NCBI GenBank assembly: GCA_964529265.1
Contig: CAZGVW010000273.1
Location: 1-33,413, forward strand
Reading direction: 5' to 3'
Source: CAZGVW01 sp964529265
GTDB lineage: Bacteria; Planctomycetota; Phycisphaerae; Phycisphaerales; UBA1924
DNA length: 33,413 nucleotides
Positions 16,211-24,133 of the stretch are shown in pieces. The position numbers were made by a program, and so were the translations under genes. How positions within the stretch are numbered: position 1 is the first letter of the stretch; every line of letters begins with the position of its first letter. A model generated the notes under the pieces. It did not search any database and was not told the DNA's origin. It was given only the letters and a program-made list of their open reading frames with translations.

Positions 16211-18199
16211 TCATGAAGCGGATACCGGCGCCGCCTGCTCGCCCTCCACCTGCAGGCGGAGCAGTTCCGCATACCGCCCGCCGCGGCCGTTGAGCGTCAA
16301 CAGCTCCTCGTGCGCGCCCACCTCCACGATCCGCCCGTCCTCGATCACCACGATGCGGTCGGCGTGCCGCACGGTCGAAAGGCGGTGCGCGATCACGAAC
16401 GACGTCCGCCCTCGCATCAGCCGCTCCAGGCTCCGCCGGATGAGCAGTTCGCTCTCGCTGTCGAGGTTGCTCGTCGCTTCATCCAGGATCAGGATGAGCG
16501 GGTCGGCCAGCAGCGCTCGCGCAATCGCAATGCGCTGCTTCTGCCCGCCGGAGAGGCGCACGCCGCGCTCGCCGATCATCGTCTCGTATCCCTTGTCGAG
16601 CCGGTCGATGAACTCATCCGCGTTCGCGGCCCGGGCCGCCTCCGCGATCTCATCCCGCGCCGCCGCGGGCCGCGCATAGGCGATGTTCTGCTCCACCGTG
16701 CCATCGAACAGGAACACGTCCTGCTCCACAATGCCCAGCAGCCGCCGGTACGACCGCACATCGATGCGCCGCAGATCGACGCCGTCCAGCGTCACGCGCC
16801 CCTCCGTCGGGTCGTAGAACCGCGCGATGAGGTTGCACAGCGTCGTCTTCCCGGATCCGCTCGGCCCGATGAGCGCAATCACCTCGCCCGGCTGCACGTC
16901 GAGGCTCACGTCATCGATCACCGGCGGGCGCTTTGGATCGGCGCCGGGATAGCGGAACGAGACTCGCTCCAGCGCAATCCGCCCCCGCGCCGTCTCGCGC
17001 GACACCGGAGCCAGCGGCTCGCCGTCCTTCGGCGTGGCCTTCGCGAACTCCATCTCCTCCGCGAACAGGTCCAGCACGCGGTCGAACCCCGCCAAGTTGT
17101 TCTGCACCGCCGTCGCCGTCGCCGTCAGCGTCTCCAGCGGCGAGAGCAGCATGATCAGGTACGCGGAGAACATCATGACATCGCCGATGGTCAGCGTCCC
17201 GCGCAGCACGCTCCACCCGCCGTAGAGCAAGACGCCCACCGACGCCAGCGGAATCAGCACCGCCCACACCGCCTCGACGATGCGCGATCGCCACCATGCC
17301 AGCATCTCCTGCCGAAGCATCAGGTGGTTCGTGTTCACGAACTGCGCCGCCTCGCCGCGCTCCCGCCCGAAGCCGCGGACCACGCGCATCCCGCCGAACG
17401 CCTCCGTCGCGCGGGAATCGATCGATTGCCGCGTGTGCCGGATGTCGCGGAACACCGGCCGGATCGAGGTGATCCACGCCCGGTGGCTCAGCCACATCGC
17501 CGGCAGCAGCAGCAGCGACCCCGCCAGCAGTCGCCAGTCCACCACCGCGAGGATGATCAGCGTCCCCACCAATTGCACGATCGCCCGCCACGGGTTGTAG
17601 ATCAGGCTGAACACCAGTTCGCCCGCGCCGCCCGCGTCCTCGCGCAGAATGCTCGCGACGCCGCCGCTCTTGATCGATTGCACCCTGTGCAGCGGCAGCC
17701 GCACCGCGTGATCGAACGCCATGCGCCGCAGCCTCGCCTGCGTGCGCTTGGTGAGTTGCGTCATCTGCCACCGGCCCCACATGCCGATCGCCACGCCCAA
17801 CAGCGCCGCCGCCAGCATCGCGCCGGAGAGCAGGAGCAGCAGCGACATCGGGTCCCGCGGCAACCCGAGCCACTCCGGAATCCCCGCGGGCCCCGGGTTG
17901 TCCGTCAGGATGTAATCGATCACGAACTTCGTCGAGGCGGGCATCACCAGCCCCAGCCCCGTCGCGACCGTCAGCGTCGCCAGCGCCGCGGCCATCGTCG
18001 TCCGATCGCCCCGCAGCAGCCGCCAGAACCCGCGCAGCAGCGCGCCGAACGACCGCGTCCGCTTCTTCTTGCGCGCCGCCTCCTCATCGCCCCGTGCCGC
18101 GAGCACCAGCGCCTCGCCCGAAACTTCCGGCGTGTGCGCACGGCGGCGCGAGCGATACTCGGCGAACCGTCGCCTGCTGGTGGTCCTGCGGAACGGCAT
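16211..18199 (-). CDS. ABC transporter, fused membrane and ATPase domains (exporter type)
   Basis: This is a 662-residue half-transporter of the MsbA/multidrug exporter type, probably acting as a homodimer. A basic N-terminal extension of about 65 residues (KKKRTRS) precedes six transmembrane helices (about residues 70-370). The ATPase carries Walker A (GPSGSGKTT), Q-loop (GIVEQDVFLFD), signature (LSGGQKQRIAIARAL), Walker B (LILILDEATSNLD) and switch His (VIAHRLSTVRHADRIV), all intact. The start is uncertain. The ATG at 18199 has TACCAT 8 bases upstream and begins MPFRRTTSRRRF. A GTG at 18241 would add 14 residues. It follows serS on the same strand after a G-rich repeat. The substrate is unknown; lipid or drug export is usual for the family. 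Confidence 0.93.
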   Translation of the reverse strand: MPFRRTTSRRRFAEYRSRRRAHTPEVSGEALVLAARGDEEAARKKKRTRSFGALLRGFWRLLRGDRTTMAAALATLTVATGLGLVMPASTKFVIDYILTDNPGPAGIPEWLGLPRDPMSLLLLLSGAMLAAALLGVAIGMWGRWQMTQLTKRTQARLRRMAFDHAVRLPLHRVQSIKSGGVASILREDAGGAGELVFSLIYNPWRAIVQLVGTLIILAVVDWRLLAGSLLLLPAMWLSHRAWITSIRPVFRDIRHTRQSIDSRATEAFGGMRVVRGFGRERGEAAQFVNTNHLMLRQEMLAWWRSRIVEAVWAVLIPLASVGVLLYGGWSVLRGTLTIGDVMMFSAYLIMLLSPLETLTATATAVQNNLAGFDRVLDLFAEEMEFAKATPKDGEPLAPVSRETARGRIALERVSFRYPGADPKRPPVIDDVSLDVQPGEVIALIGPSGSGKTTLCNLIARFYDPTEGRVTLDGVDLRRIDVRSYRRLLGIVEQDVFLFDGTVEQNIAYARPAAARDEIAEAARAANADEFIDRLDKGYETMIGERGVRLSGGQKQRIAIARALLADPLILILDEATSNLDSESELLIRRSLERLMRGRTSFVIAHRLSTVRHADRIVVIEDGRIVEVGAHEELLTLNGRGGRYAELLRLQVEGEQAAPVSAS

Positions 18200-18206
18200 G
18201 GAGGGG

Positions 18207-18212
18207 ATGGTA
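18207..18212 (-). promoter_or_regulatory. TACCAT -10-like box before the ABC transporter
   Basis: TACCAT on the minus strand ends 8 bases before the ATG at 18199. It fits the TANNNT pattern seen before other genes here that lack a Shine-Dalgarno sequence. Confidence 0.3.
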
Positions 18213-18263
18213 TGCCGCCCCCGAACGAAGTCGATGCGCACGACCGTTGGGGGCGCTTCAGGG

Positions 18264-18302
18264 CGCTTCCGGGGGCGGGGGCGCTTCCGGGGGCCGGGGG
18301 GG
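18264..18302. repeat. G5-tract repeat between serS and the ABC transporter
   Basis: CGCTTCCGGGGGCGGGGGCG occurs here and again, identical, inside hrpA at 11041-11060. Each site has four or more runs of five G on the plus strand, enough for a G-quadruplex. Here it abuts the serS stop codon. Confidence 0.6.
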
Positions 18303-19706
18303 TCAGCCGATCCGCTCCGCGCCTCCCATGTGCGGACGCAGCGCCTTCGGAATCGTCACCGATCCATCCTTCTCCTGGAACATCTCGAGGATCGGGATCA
18401 GAATCCGCGGGCTCGCCAGCACCGTGTTGTTCAGCGAGTGCGCCACCATCGGCTTTCCGCCCGTCGATTCGCCGCGGTAGCGCATGTTCAGCCGCCGGCA
18501 CTGGAAATCGTACAGGCGCGAGGCGGAGTGCGTCTCGGCGTAGGCGCCCGTCGGCCGGCCGTCCGCGCCTTCCGGCCCGCGCCCCGGCATCCAGCACTCG
18601 ATGTCGATCATGTCCGCGTTCTTGGGGCCGAGGTCCCCCGTGCAGCACTGCAAGAGGCGATACGGCAGCCCGATCGTCTGCAGCAACTCCTCAACGAACG
18701 AGATCATCTTCTTGTGCCACTCGCGGCTTTCCTTCTCATCCGCGCGGCATATCACCACCTGCTCCACCTTGTCGAACTGGTGAATGCGGAAGAGGCCCGC
18801 CGTGTCCTTGCCCGCCGCGCCCGCCTCGCGCCGGAAACACGTCGAAACCGTCGTATACCGTCGGGGGAGCGTCTCCTCGTCCAGAATCTCCTCCTGGTGC
18901 ACGCCCATCAGCCCCACCTCGCCCGTGCCCGTGAGGAAGAGATCGTGCCCCGAGCCGCGCTTCGACTCCTCGATGTGGTACGCCTGATCGCGCCCGGCGG
19001 GGAAGAATCCGGTGCCGACCATGCACTCCTCGCGCACGATCACCGGCACGCTCATCGGCGTGAAGCCGTGCTTGTTCACCATGAAATCGAACGCGAAGCG
19101 CAGACACGCCTGGTGCAGGCGCATGCCGTCGCCGGTGAGCACGTAGGACCGCGCCCCGGCCATCTTCACGCCTCGCTCGAAATCCGCCAGCCCGTGATCG
19201 CGCAGCAGTTCGAGGTGAGTCTTCGGCTTGAAACCGCGATTCGCCTCGAATGGCTTGCCCGTGTCGAACCCCGGCGGGTTCCACATCCGGATCTCGACGT
19301 TCTCCTCCGCCGAGGCGCCCACAGGCACATCCGGATCGGGCGGCAGCGGAACCTGCAGCAGCAGTTCATTGAGCGCCGGCTCGATCTCAGCCACCGTCTT
19401 CTCGAACTGCTGAACCTTCTCCTTCAGCCGCGCCGGCTTCTCGCGCAACTCCGCGAGTTCCGCCTCCAGCGCTGCGCGCTTCGGCCCTTCCGTCGTCTTG
19501 ATCTCCTTCGACAGGCGCCCCATCGCCTGCCCCGCCTCCTTCTCCAGCCGCTTCTGCTCCGCCCGGAGCGATTCCTGCTCCGCCAGCGCCCCGCGGCGGC
19601 GCGCATCCAAATCGAGGATGCGGTCGATGTCCACCGCAATCCCCTTCCGCCGGGCCCCCTCGCGGAACCGCCCGGGATCATCCCGCAGCGCCTTCAGGTC
19701 AATCAT
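18303..19706 (-). CDS. serS: Seryl-tRNA synthetase
   Basis: This class II aminoacyl-tRNA synthetase charges tRNA-Ser and tRNA-Sec in the cytosol. The N-terminal tRNA-binding coiled coil spans about residues 1-115, rich in Glu/Lys/Leu heptads. The catalytic core follows. The serine-binding loop is LTGTGEVGL, keeping the family's T-x-E. Motif 2 is TVSTCFRREAGAAGKDTAGL and motif 3 includes YDFQCRRLNMRYR. Its 467 residues slightly exceed the usual 420-430. The ATG at 19706 gives the canonical start MIDLKALRDDPGRF. The extension to 19883 is Arg-rich and non-homologous. There is no Shine-Dalgarno sequence, but TACCAT lies 9 bases before the ATG. Confidence 0.96.
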   Translation of the reverse strand: MIDLKALRDDPGRFREGARRKGIAVDIDRILDLDARRRGALAEQESLRAEQKRLEKEAGQAMGRLSKEIKTTEGPKRAALEAELAELREKPARLKEKVQQFEKTVAEIEPALNELLLQVPLPPDPDVPVGASAEENVEIRMWNPPGFDTGKPFEANRGFKPKTHLELLRDHGLADFERGVKMAGARSYVLTGDGMRLHQACLRFAFDFMVNKHGFTPMSVPVIVREECMVGTGFFPAGRDQAYHIEESKRGSGHDLFLTGTGEVGLMGVHQEEILDEETLPRRYTTVSTCFRREAGAAGKDTAGLFRIHQFDKVEQVVICRADEKESREWHKKMISFVEELLQTIGLPYRLLQCCTGDLGPKNADMIDIECWMPGRGPEGADGRPTGAYAETHSASRLYDFQCRRLNMRYRGESTGGKPMVAHSLNNTVLASPRILIPILEMFQEKDGSVTIPKALRPHMGGAERIG

Positions 19707-19714
19707 GCCCGCGC

Positions 19715-19720
19715 ATGGTA
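19715..19720 (-). promoter_or_regulatory. TACCAT -10-like box before serS
   Basis: TACCAT on the minus strand ends 9 bases before the serS ATG. It is the same hexamer and nearly the same spacing as before the ABC transporter gene. Confidence 0.3.
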
Positions 19721-19779
19721 CGGCGGGAAACAGCGACCTGCATGCCGCGCCCGCGCCGCCCGCGCGCACCGGCTGCCGC

Positions 19780-20451
19780 TCACTCCTCGCCCTGAATGAT
19801 CCGCGTCGGCAGCACGATGTCCCGCGTCGCCCGCAGCGCGCCGTCCTTCCCGCGCTCCGGCCGCAGCGCCGCCCCCTCGCCACCCACGCCGCGCAGATGC
19901 CTTCGCTCCCGCTCAGTCAGCAGCGGATCGTCCTCGAACACGTAGTCGTCGATGTACCGCTCCGGATACCCCGGACCGCCGACGATCGCGTGGATGTGCG
20001 CCGGGATCGTCTCGCGCGGATACGCCGCGGGCCGGATCGTGCGGAACTCGTACCGCCCGTCCTCCCCCAGTTTCATCCACGCGTGCAGACGGCCGTGCCG
20101 CCGGATCGCGCGCGGCGCATCCTGCGCCGGCGGATACACGCCGTTCACATCCGTGTGATACACGTACAGAACGTATCCCTCTGCCGGCGTCTCCCCGTCC
20201 GGCAGGCACACCACGCCGGAAACGATGAGCCGTTCGCCCGGCTCGCCCTCCGGAGCAATCTGCGCCACCGGCCCGGCATCCCGCGGCGTCAGGGCGCACG
20301 CGCCCGGCCCCGACCACCCCGCCTCCTGCTGCGCGCCGGGCCACTCCGGATGCGCCTCGACCTGATTCTCCGCACCGGCGCATCCCAGCGAATGCCCAGC
20401 GCACACATGCAGCGCCGCAATCCAGGCAACCTTGAGCGGAAAACCCCGCAT
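19780..20451 (-). CDS. Probable lipoprotein with intradiol ring-cleavage dioxygenase fold
   Basis: This 223-residue protein resembles the catalytic domain of protocatechuate 3,4-dioxygenase. The four non-haem Fe(III) ligands can be placed. Tyr106 (NGVYPP) is the least certain, Tyr144 lies in IRPAAYPRE, and His152 and His154 lie in IPAHIHAIV. The strand YEFRTIRP is also typical. The N-terminus (MRGFPLK then hydrophobic residues to HSLGC24) looks like a signal peptide ending in a lipobox-like cysteine, so an exported form is likely. True catabolic enzymes of this family are cytosolic. GGAGG lies 7 bases before the ATG at 20451. It is probably not part of a catechol pathway, as no other ring-degradation genes are nearby. 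It lies about 100 bases downstream of the terminator of the structured RNA. The substrate is unknown. Confidence 0.82.
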   Translation of the reverse strand: MRGFPLKVAWIAALHVCAGHSLGCAGAENQVEAHPEWPGAQQEAGWSGPGACALTPRDAGPVAQIAPEGEPGERLIVSGVVCLPDGETPAEGYVLYVYHTDVNGVYPPAQDAPRAIRRHGRLHAWMKLGEDGRYEFRTIRPAAYPRETIPAHIHAIVGGPGYPERYIDDYVFEDDPLLTERERRHLRGVGGEGAALRPERGKDGALRATRDIVLPTRIIQGEE

Positions 20452-20554
20452 GGCGATGCCTCCATCCTCGTCGTGCCGCGAGTCACGAACGCGCCATGCG
20501 CTACCGGACGCGCGCGCCGCAAGTTGCCCCCGACTCCCGGCGCGCACGTTTCGC

Positions 20555-20590
20555 AAAAAAAGCCACGGCCACCGAAAAGGTGGCCGCGGC
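20555..20590 (-). terminator. Strong intrinsic terminator on the minus strand
   Basis: The 12-bp stem is 20579-20590 against 20562-20573, with one A-C mismatch and an A/T-rich 5-base loop. On the minus strand it is followed immediately by seven T (20555-20561). This is the clearest rho-independent terminator in the window. It ends a transcript arriving from the nadK side, before the dioxygenase gene. Confidence 0.88.
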
Positions 20591-21040
20591 TTCTGCCACA
20601 CAACGCCTCTCGACGTTGCGTGTTCGGTTGAGGTGGTGGGCGTCCCACCCTCCCCCTATCTCTGCATTCGCCGGGTGCTTCCATCCCGGCTGACGTGTTT
20701 CTCGCCGCCAGCGCCCACTGACGGCATATCCCTTTGGCCCGGTGAGGGCTCCGGGCCTCCTCAGGAAACCTGAGGTTGACGTGTTGCCCCGAAGGGCAGT
20801 TCCCTCCGACCCACTGGACGCAAATCCAATGGGTGCTTCCACTCCTACCGAGGAACAACGTACCGGCTGTTTGCCCTTTGGGCCAGAGCTTTCCCGCTTT
20901 TTGGGCAAAATCGGCAAGGTCCGCACAAACCGCCAACCTTCTCAGACCGGTGGAAACCATCCAGTCTTCCCAGATTCACACTTGACGTGTCCCGCCTCAC
21001 CTGAACAGGTGATTCACCGCTCATCGGTCCCGATGACCGG
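20555..21040 (-). ncRNA. Candidate structured non-coding RNA gene, class not recognised
   Basis: This gap has no credible ORF, a lower GC content than its surroundings and very dense self-complementarity. Stems (plus coordinates): 20597-20605/20614-20622, 20635-20640/20644-20649, 20670-20675/20685-20690, 20704-20711/20718-20725, 20736-20742/20751-20757, 20759-20765/20769-20775, 20785-20789/20794-20798 (a UUCG tetraloop on the minus strand), 20810-20818/20825-20833, 20870-20876/20903-20909, 20945-20953/20957-20966, 20998-21003/21006-21011 and 21022-21026/21031-21035. Several use G-U pairs, as RNA selection would allow. It ends in the intrinsic terminator. Repeated modules are TGACGTGT (three times) and GGGTGCTTCCA (twice). 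It lacks the conserved cores of RNase P RNA, tmRNA and SRP RNA. The 5' end is uncertain (about 20990-21045). It could instead be a long attenuating leader of the dioxygenase gene. Confidence 0.68.
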
Positions 21041-21054
21041 ATGCGCCCCGAACG

Positions 21055-21933
21055 TCACGCCTTTGCGCCCGGCGCCGCCGCCCAGTGCAATTTCCGCAGC
21101 AAAGTGCGCCAGTACGACGTCTCAGGATTGTGCACCAGCCGCAGTGATCGCTCATACCTGCGCATGGTGATCAGATCACCTTCGCGCAGGCGTGTCTGAA
21201 CCTGTCCATCCAGCACCAGAGTCGTGCCGCCGCCGTCGCCTTCGTTCGCTTCCGTCACTTCCAGCGTCACGGCGCTCTTCGCGGCGATCACAATCGGGCG
21301 AAAAGCGAGCGAATGCGCCGCAATTGGCGTAATCGTGAGCGAATCCAGATCCGGCGACACGATCGGCCCCCCCGCGGACACGTTGTAAGCGGTTGAGCCG
21401 ATGGGGGTTGAAACAATCACCCCGTCGCCCCGCAGGCTCGGCCCCGCCTCGCCATCGATCCGCAGGTCCAGCGTGATCATCCGGAAGGGGGGGCCCGCCG
21501 TGACGGCGCAGTCATTCAGCGCCAAGCCGGAAAAACGCGCCTTCTTCGCGCCTTTTCCCGCCACTTCGGCCCGGATCATCATCCGCTCCGACAGCGTCAG
21601 CGGCTGGTCGCCCAGCAGGGCGTCCGCCTGCCGCCGCAGGGCCTCGAGGTCGAACTCCGCCAGGAACCCCAGATTCCCGAAGTTCACACCCATCATGGGC
21701 AGCCCCAGGTGGACGCACCGCCGGGCCTGGGCCAGAAGCGTGCCATCGCCCCCCAGGACCATGATCAGGTCCGCCGAGGTCCCTGCAGGCAGGGAAATGG
21801 GGTCGCCGTTGGCGTCAAACTCCCCCGCCAGCCGCCCCCGCCCCGGAGCGTCAATCAGGCCCCGGACCTCGTCCACGGCCTTGACCGCCCCGGGCTTCTC
21901 CCGATTGACCAGCAGCAGGACGGAACGGCCCAT
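21055..21933 (-). CDS. nadK: NAD kinase (ATP/polyphosphate)
   Basis: The enzyme phosphorylates NAD to NADP in the cytosol. Its 292 residues are typical. The diacylglycerol-kinase-like fold shows the conserved GGDGT (residues 61-65), NFGNLGFLAEF (84-94) and the NAD-binding region GDGVIVSTPIGSTAYNVSAG. It follows dxs by 41 bases on the same strand, in the order ispA-dxs-nadK seen in many bacteria, so operon transcription is likely. TACACT 9 bases before the ATG might also give a leaderless internal transcript. No Shine-Dalgarno sequence is visible. The stop codon is followed by the candidate structured RNA. Confidence 0.95.
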   Translation of the reverse strand: MGRSVLLLVNREKPGAVKAVDEVRGLIDAPGRGRLAGEFDANGDPISLPAGTSADLIMVLGGDGTLLAQARRCVHLGLPMMGVNFGNLGFLAEFDLEALRRQADALLGDQPLTLSERMMIRAEVAGKGAKKARFSGLALNDCAVTAGPPFRMITLDLRIDGEAGPSLRGDGVIVSTPIGSTAYNVSAGGPIVSPDLDSLTITPIAAHSLAFRPIVIAAKSAVTLEVTEANEGDGGGTTLVLDGQVQTRLREGDLITMRRYERSLRLVHNPETSYWRTLLRKLHWAAAPGAKA

Positions 21934-21941
21934 TGGGGGGC

Positions 21942-21947
21942 AGTGTA
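21942..21947 (-). promoter_or_regulatory. TACACT -10-like box before nadK
   Basis: TACACT on the minus strand ends 9 bases before the nadK ATG, in the dxs-nadK gap. It is a weaker -10 match than the others. Confidence 0.25.
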
Positions 21948-21974
21948 GTCAGGCGGCTGGGAGCGGAAGGGGGG

Positions 21975-23984
21975 TCACCGGGGCGCGGGGGCCGGGATGG
22001 GCGCGGTCCGGGTCGGGGCCACCTTGGTCTCGATCTCGACCGTCCGAACCCCCGGAACCCCCGGAAGGGCCGGGGACTCCAGCCCCTCGATCGCCGCGCG
22101 GATGGCCCGGGCGATGGCGGGGGCATCCAGCCCGGCTTCGGCGAGCTGGCTGTTGCGGGAATCCTGGTAGATCCACTGATCCGGAAGGGCCAGTCGGGTG
22201 ATGAGTGCCGAATCGAGGCGCATGTCCGCCGCGGCTTCCAGAACCGCCGCGCCGAAGCCGGCGACGATGCTGTGGTCCTCGACGGTGATGACCGGCACCC
22301 CGCGGCGGAGGTAATAGGCGATCACCTCCGTATCGACGGGTTTGGCGAAGCGCGCGTCGTATACGGTGGCGCGGACGTCCGAGGCCACGGACTCCGCCGC
22401 GGCGACCGCATTGAGCGCCAGTGTGCCGAGCGCCAGCACCGCGACCTCCGCCGTTTCGGGATTGCCCAGCAGGCGGCGGGCGCGGCCGAGTTCGAAGGGC
22501 GGGCAGGGCTCGGACGTAAAGCGATCCGAAACCTCGTCGCGCGGATAGCGCACCGCGGAGAGGCCTTCCTCATATGTGCGCATGAACTCGAGCGAAGCCC
22601 GCAGCGAAGGCTCATCCATCGCGGCCGTGATGGCCGCGGCGGGCAGCGTGCGCAGCAGCGCGATATCGCAGAATCCGTGGTGCACGGCGCCATCGCCGCC
22701 CACGAGGCCGGCGCGATCGAGGCACAGGCGCACCGGCAGCCCCTGCAGCGCCACTTCCTGGAACGCCTGGTCGAATGCGCGCTGCAGGAACGTGGAGTAC
22801 ACCGCGAAGAAGGGCTTGAACCCCGTCTTCGCCAGGCCAGCCATCATGTCCATCGCGTGCGATTCGCAGATGCCCACGTCCCACGAGCGCGTGGGGAACT
22901 TCGGCAGCACCTTGTTGAGGCCCGTGCCATCCGGCATCGCGGCGGTGCACGTCACCACCTTTTCGTCCCGCTCCATCACGTCGATGAGCGCATCGGCGAA
23001 GGCTGTGGTGAACGAGCGGCCCTTGCTCGCGATTTCGACGCGGCAGCCATCCCGCTTGAACGCGGCGGGCGAGTGGAACTTGCACGCATCGCCCTCGGCG
23101 AGGTCGAAGCCCTTGCCCTTGATCGTCTTGACGTGCAGCACCATCGGCCGATCGAAATCCCGCGCCTCCGCCAGGCACTCGATGAGCGTGGGAATATCGT
23201 GGCCGTCGATCGGGCCGACCGTCATGAGCCCGAAGTGCTCGAACCAGGAGTTCTCCGCGATCATGGCCTTGGTGGCCTCGCCCGCGCGGTGGTACGCCTC
23301 CTCCAGCAGCGAGCCGCCGGGGATGTGCCCCAGCACCTTCGCCGCGGAGCGCTTGAAATCCGTGTACAGGTGGCTGATGCGCAGGCGATCGAAATACCGC
23401 GACACCGCGCCCTGCGGCTTGGCGATCGACATCCCGTTGTCGTTCAGCACGACGAGGAATTGCCGCCGCAGCGTGCCCGCGTTGTTCAGCCCTTCCATCG
23501 CCACGCCGTTCACGATCGAGGCATCGCCGATGATCGTCACCACGCGCCGCCCGTTCGCGTTCGATTCGCGATCGAACGATTCACCCGTGAGCAGATCGCC
23601 CCGCGCCATGCCCACCGCCGTCGAGATGCCGGTGCCCGCGTGCCCGACCGAGAACAGGTCGAACGACGATTCCCGCGGCTCCGGGAACCCCGCCATGCCC
23701 TTGCGCGTGCGCAGGTCGGCGAGCATCGGCAGCCGCCCGGTGAGCAGTTTGTGCGGATAGCACTGGTGGCCGACGTCGAACAGCAGGCGATCGTGCCCGA
23801 AATCGAAGACGTAGTGCAGCGCGATCGTCAGTTCGACCACGCCGAGATTCGGCGCCAGGTGCCCGCCGGAGCGGCTCACCTGCTCGCAGATCGCGGCGCG
23901 GATCTCCGCCGCGAGATCAGGCAACTGCTCAATGGAGAGCCGCCTGAGGTCGGCGGGGGAGTGGATCGTCGGCAGCAGCGTCAT
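21975..23984 (-). CDS. dxs: 1-deoxy-D-xylulose-5-phosphate synthase
   Basis: DXS joins pyruvate and glyceraldehyde 3-phosphate, the first and usually flux-controlling step of the MEP isoprenoid pathway, and needs thiamine diphosphate and Mg. The 669-residue protein has the N-terminal SGGHLAPNLGVVELTIALHY and the catalytic-His region DVGHQCYPHK. The ThDP motif is IGDASIVNGVAMEGLNN, where Gly of the usual GDG is Ala. The transketolase pyrimidine domain contains LDRAGLVGGDGAVHHG, and the C-terminal transketolase domain follows. A Pro/Ala tail ends it. The ATG at 23984 gives MTLLPTIHSPADLRRLSIEQ, matching the family; the extension to 24266 is non-homologous. A TATAGT -10 box lies about 60 bases upstream, so it may have its own promoter besides reading through from ispA. 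Confidence 0.96.
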   Translation of the reverse strand: MTLLPTIHSPADLRRLSIEQLPDLAAEIRAAICEQVSRSGGHLAPNLGVVELTIALHYVFDFGHDRLLFDVGHQCYPHKLLTGRLPMLADLRTRKGMAGFPEPRESSFDLFSVGHAGTGISTAVGMARGDLLTGESFDRESNANGRRVVTIIGDASIVNGVAMEGLNNAGTLRRQFLVVLNDNGMSIAKPQGAVSRYFDRLRISHLYTDFKRSAAKVLGHIPGGSLLEEAYHRAGEATKAMIAENSWFEHFGLMTVGPIDGHDIPTLIECLAEARDFDRPMVLHVKTIKGKGFDLAEGDACKFHSPAAFKRDGCRVEIASKGRSFTTAFADALIDVMERDEKVVTCTAAMPDGTGLNKVLPKFPTRSWDVGICESHAMDMMAGLAKTGFKPFFAVYSTFLQRAFDQAFQEVALQGLPVRLCLDRAGLVGGDGAVHHGFCDIALLRTLPAAAITAAMDEPSLRASLEFMRTYEEGLSAVRYPRDEVSDRFTSEPCPPFELGRARRLLGNPETAEVAVLALGTLALNAVAAAESVASDVRATVYDARFAKPVDTEVIAYYLRRGVPVITVEDHSIVAGFGAAVLEAAADMRLDSALITRLALPDQWIYQDSRNSQLAEAGLDAPAIARAIRAAIEGLESPALPGVPGVRTVEIETKVAPTRTAPIPAPAPR

Positions 23985-24000
23985 TCGGGTGGTTTCCGGG

Positions 24001-24022
24001 GGGCCCGACGGCCCGGTTTTTT
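24001..24022 (+). terminator. Terminator-like hairpin plus T6 on the plus strand, antisense to the dxs leader
   Basis: GGGCC (24001-24005) pairs with GGCCC (24010-24014), followed by GG and TTTTTT (24017-24022). It is oriented to stop plus-strand transcription, yet no plus-strand gene lies upstream, so it would act only on an antisense transcript. Confidence 0.35.
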
Positions 24023-24041
24023 CTGCGGGAAGTTGGGAAGC

Positions 24042-24047
24042 ACTATA
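24042..24047 (-). promoter_or_regulatory. TATAGT -10-like box upstream of dxs
   Basis: TATAGT on the minus strand would start a transcript near 24035, giving a leader of about 50 bases. The -35 position shows no good match. It lies in the 149-base ispA-dxs gap. Confidence 0.35.
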
Positions 24048-24133
24048 CCTGCGTGGAGATTCGGAGGCCGGTTCGCCCTGTCGCATCCGCGTGTCGCACG
24101 CGCCGGCGCCTTCCCGGACCGGGACCATCGGCC

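Noticed and set aside
16310..18934. 874-codon plus-strand open frame across the ABC transporter and serS
   Set aside because: Same reason: low-complexity Arg/Pro/Gln translation, spanning two well-defined minus-strand genes.
20289..20960. Minus-strand open frame over the structured RNA
   Set aside because: It runs from the hairpin region into an out-of-frame reading of the dioxygenase gene, and crosses the intrinsic terminator, so it cannot be a normal gene. The hairpin content explains the sequence better.
20555..21040. RNase P RNA, tmRNA or SRP RNA
   Set aside because: The conserved RNase P cores (GAGGAAAGTCCGG and ACAGAACCCGGCTTA), the tRNA-like ends of tmRNA, and the asymmetric loop of SRP helix 8 are all absent. 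A GGATGGAAGCA loop is only superficially SRP-like.
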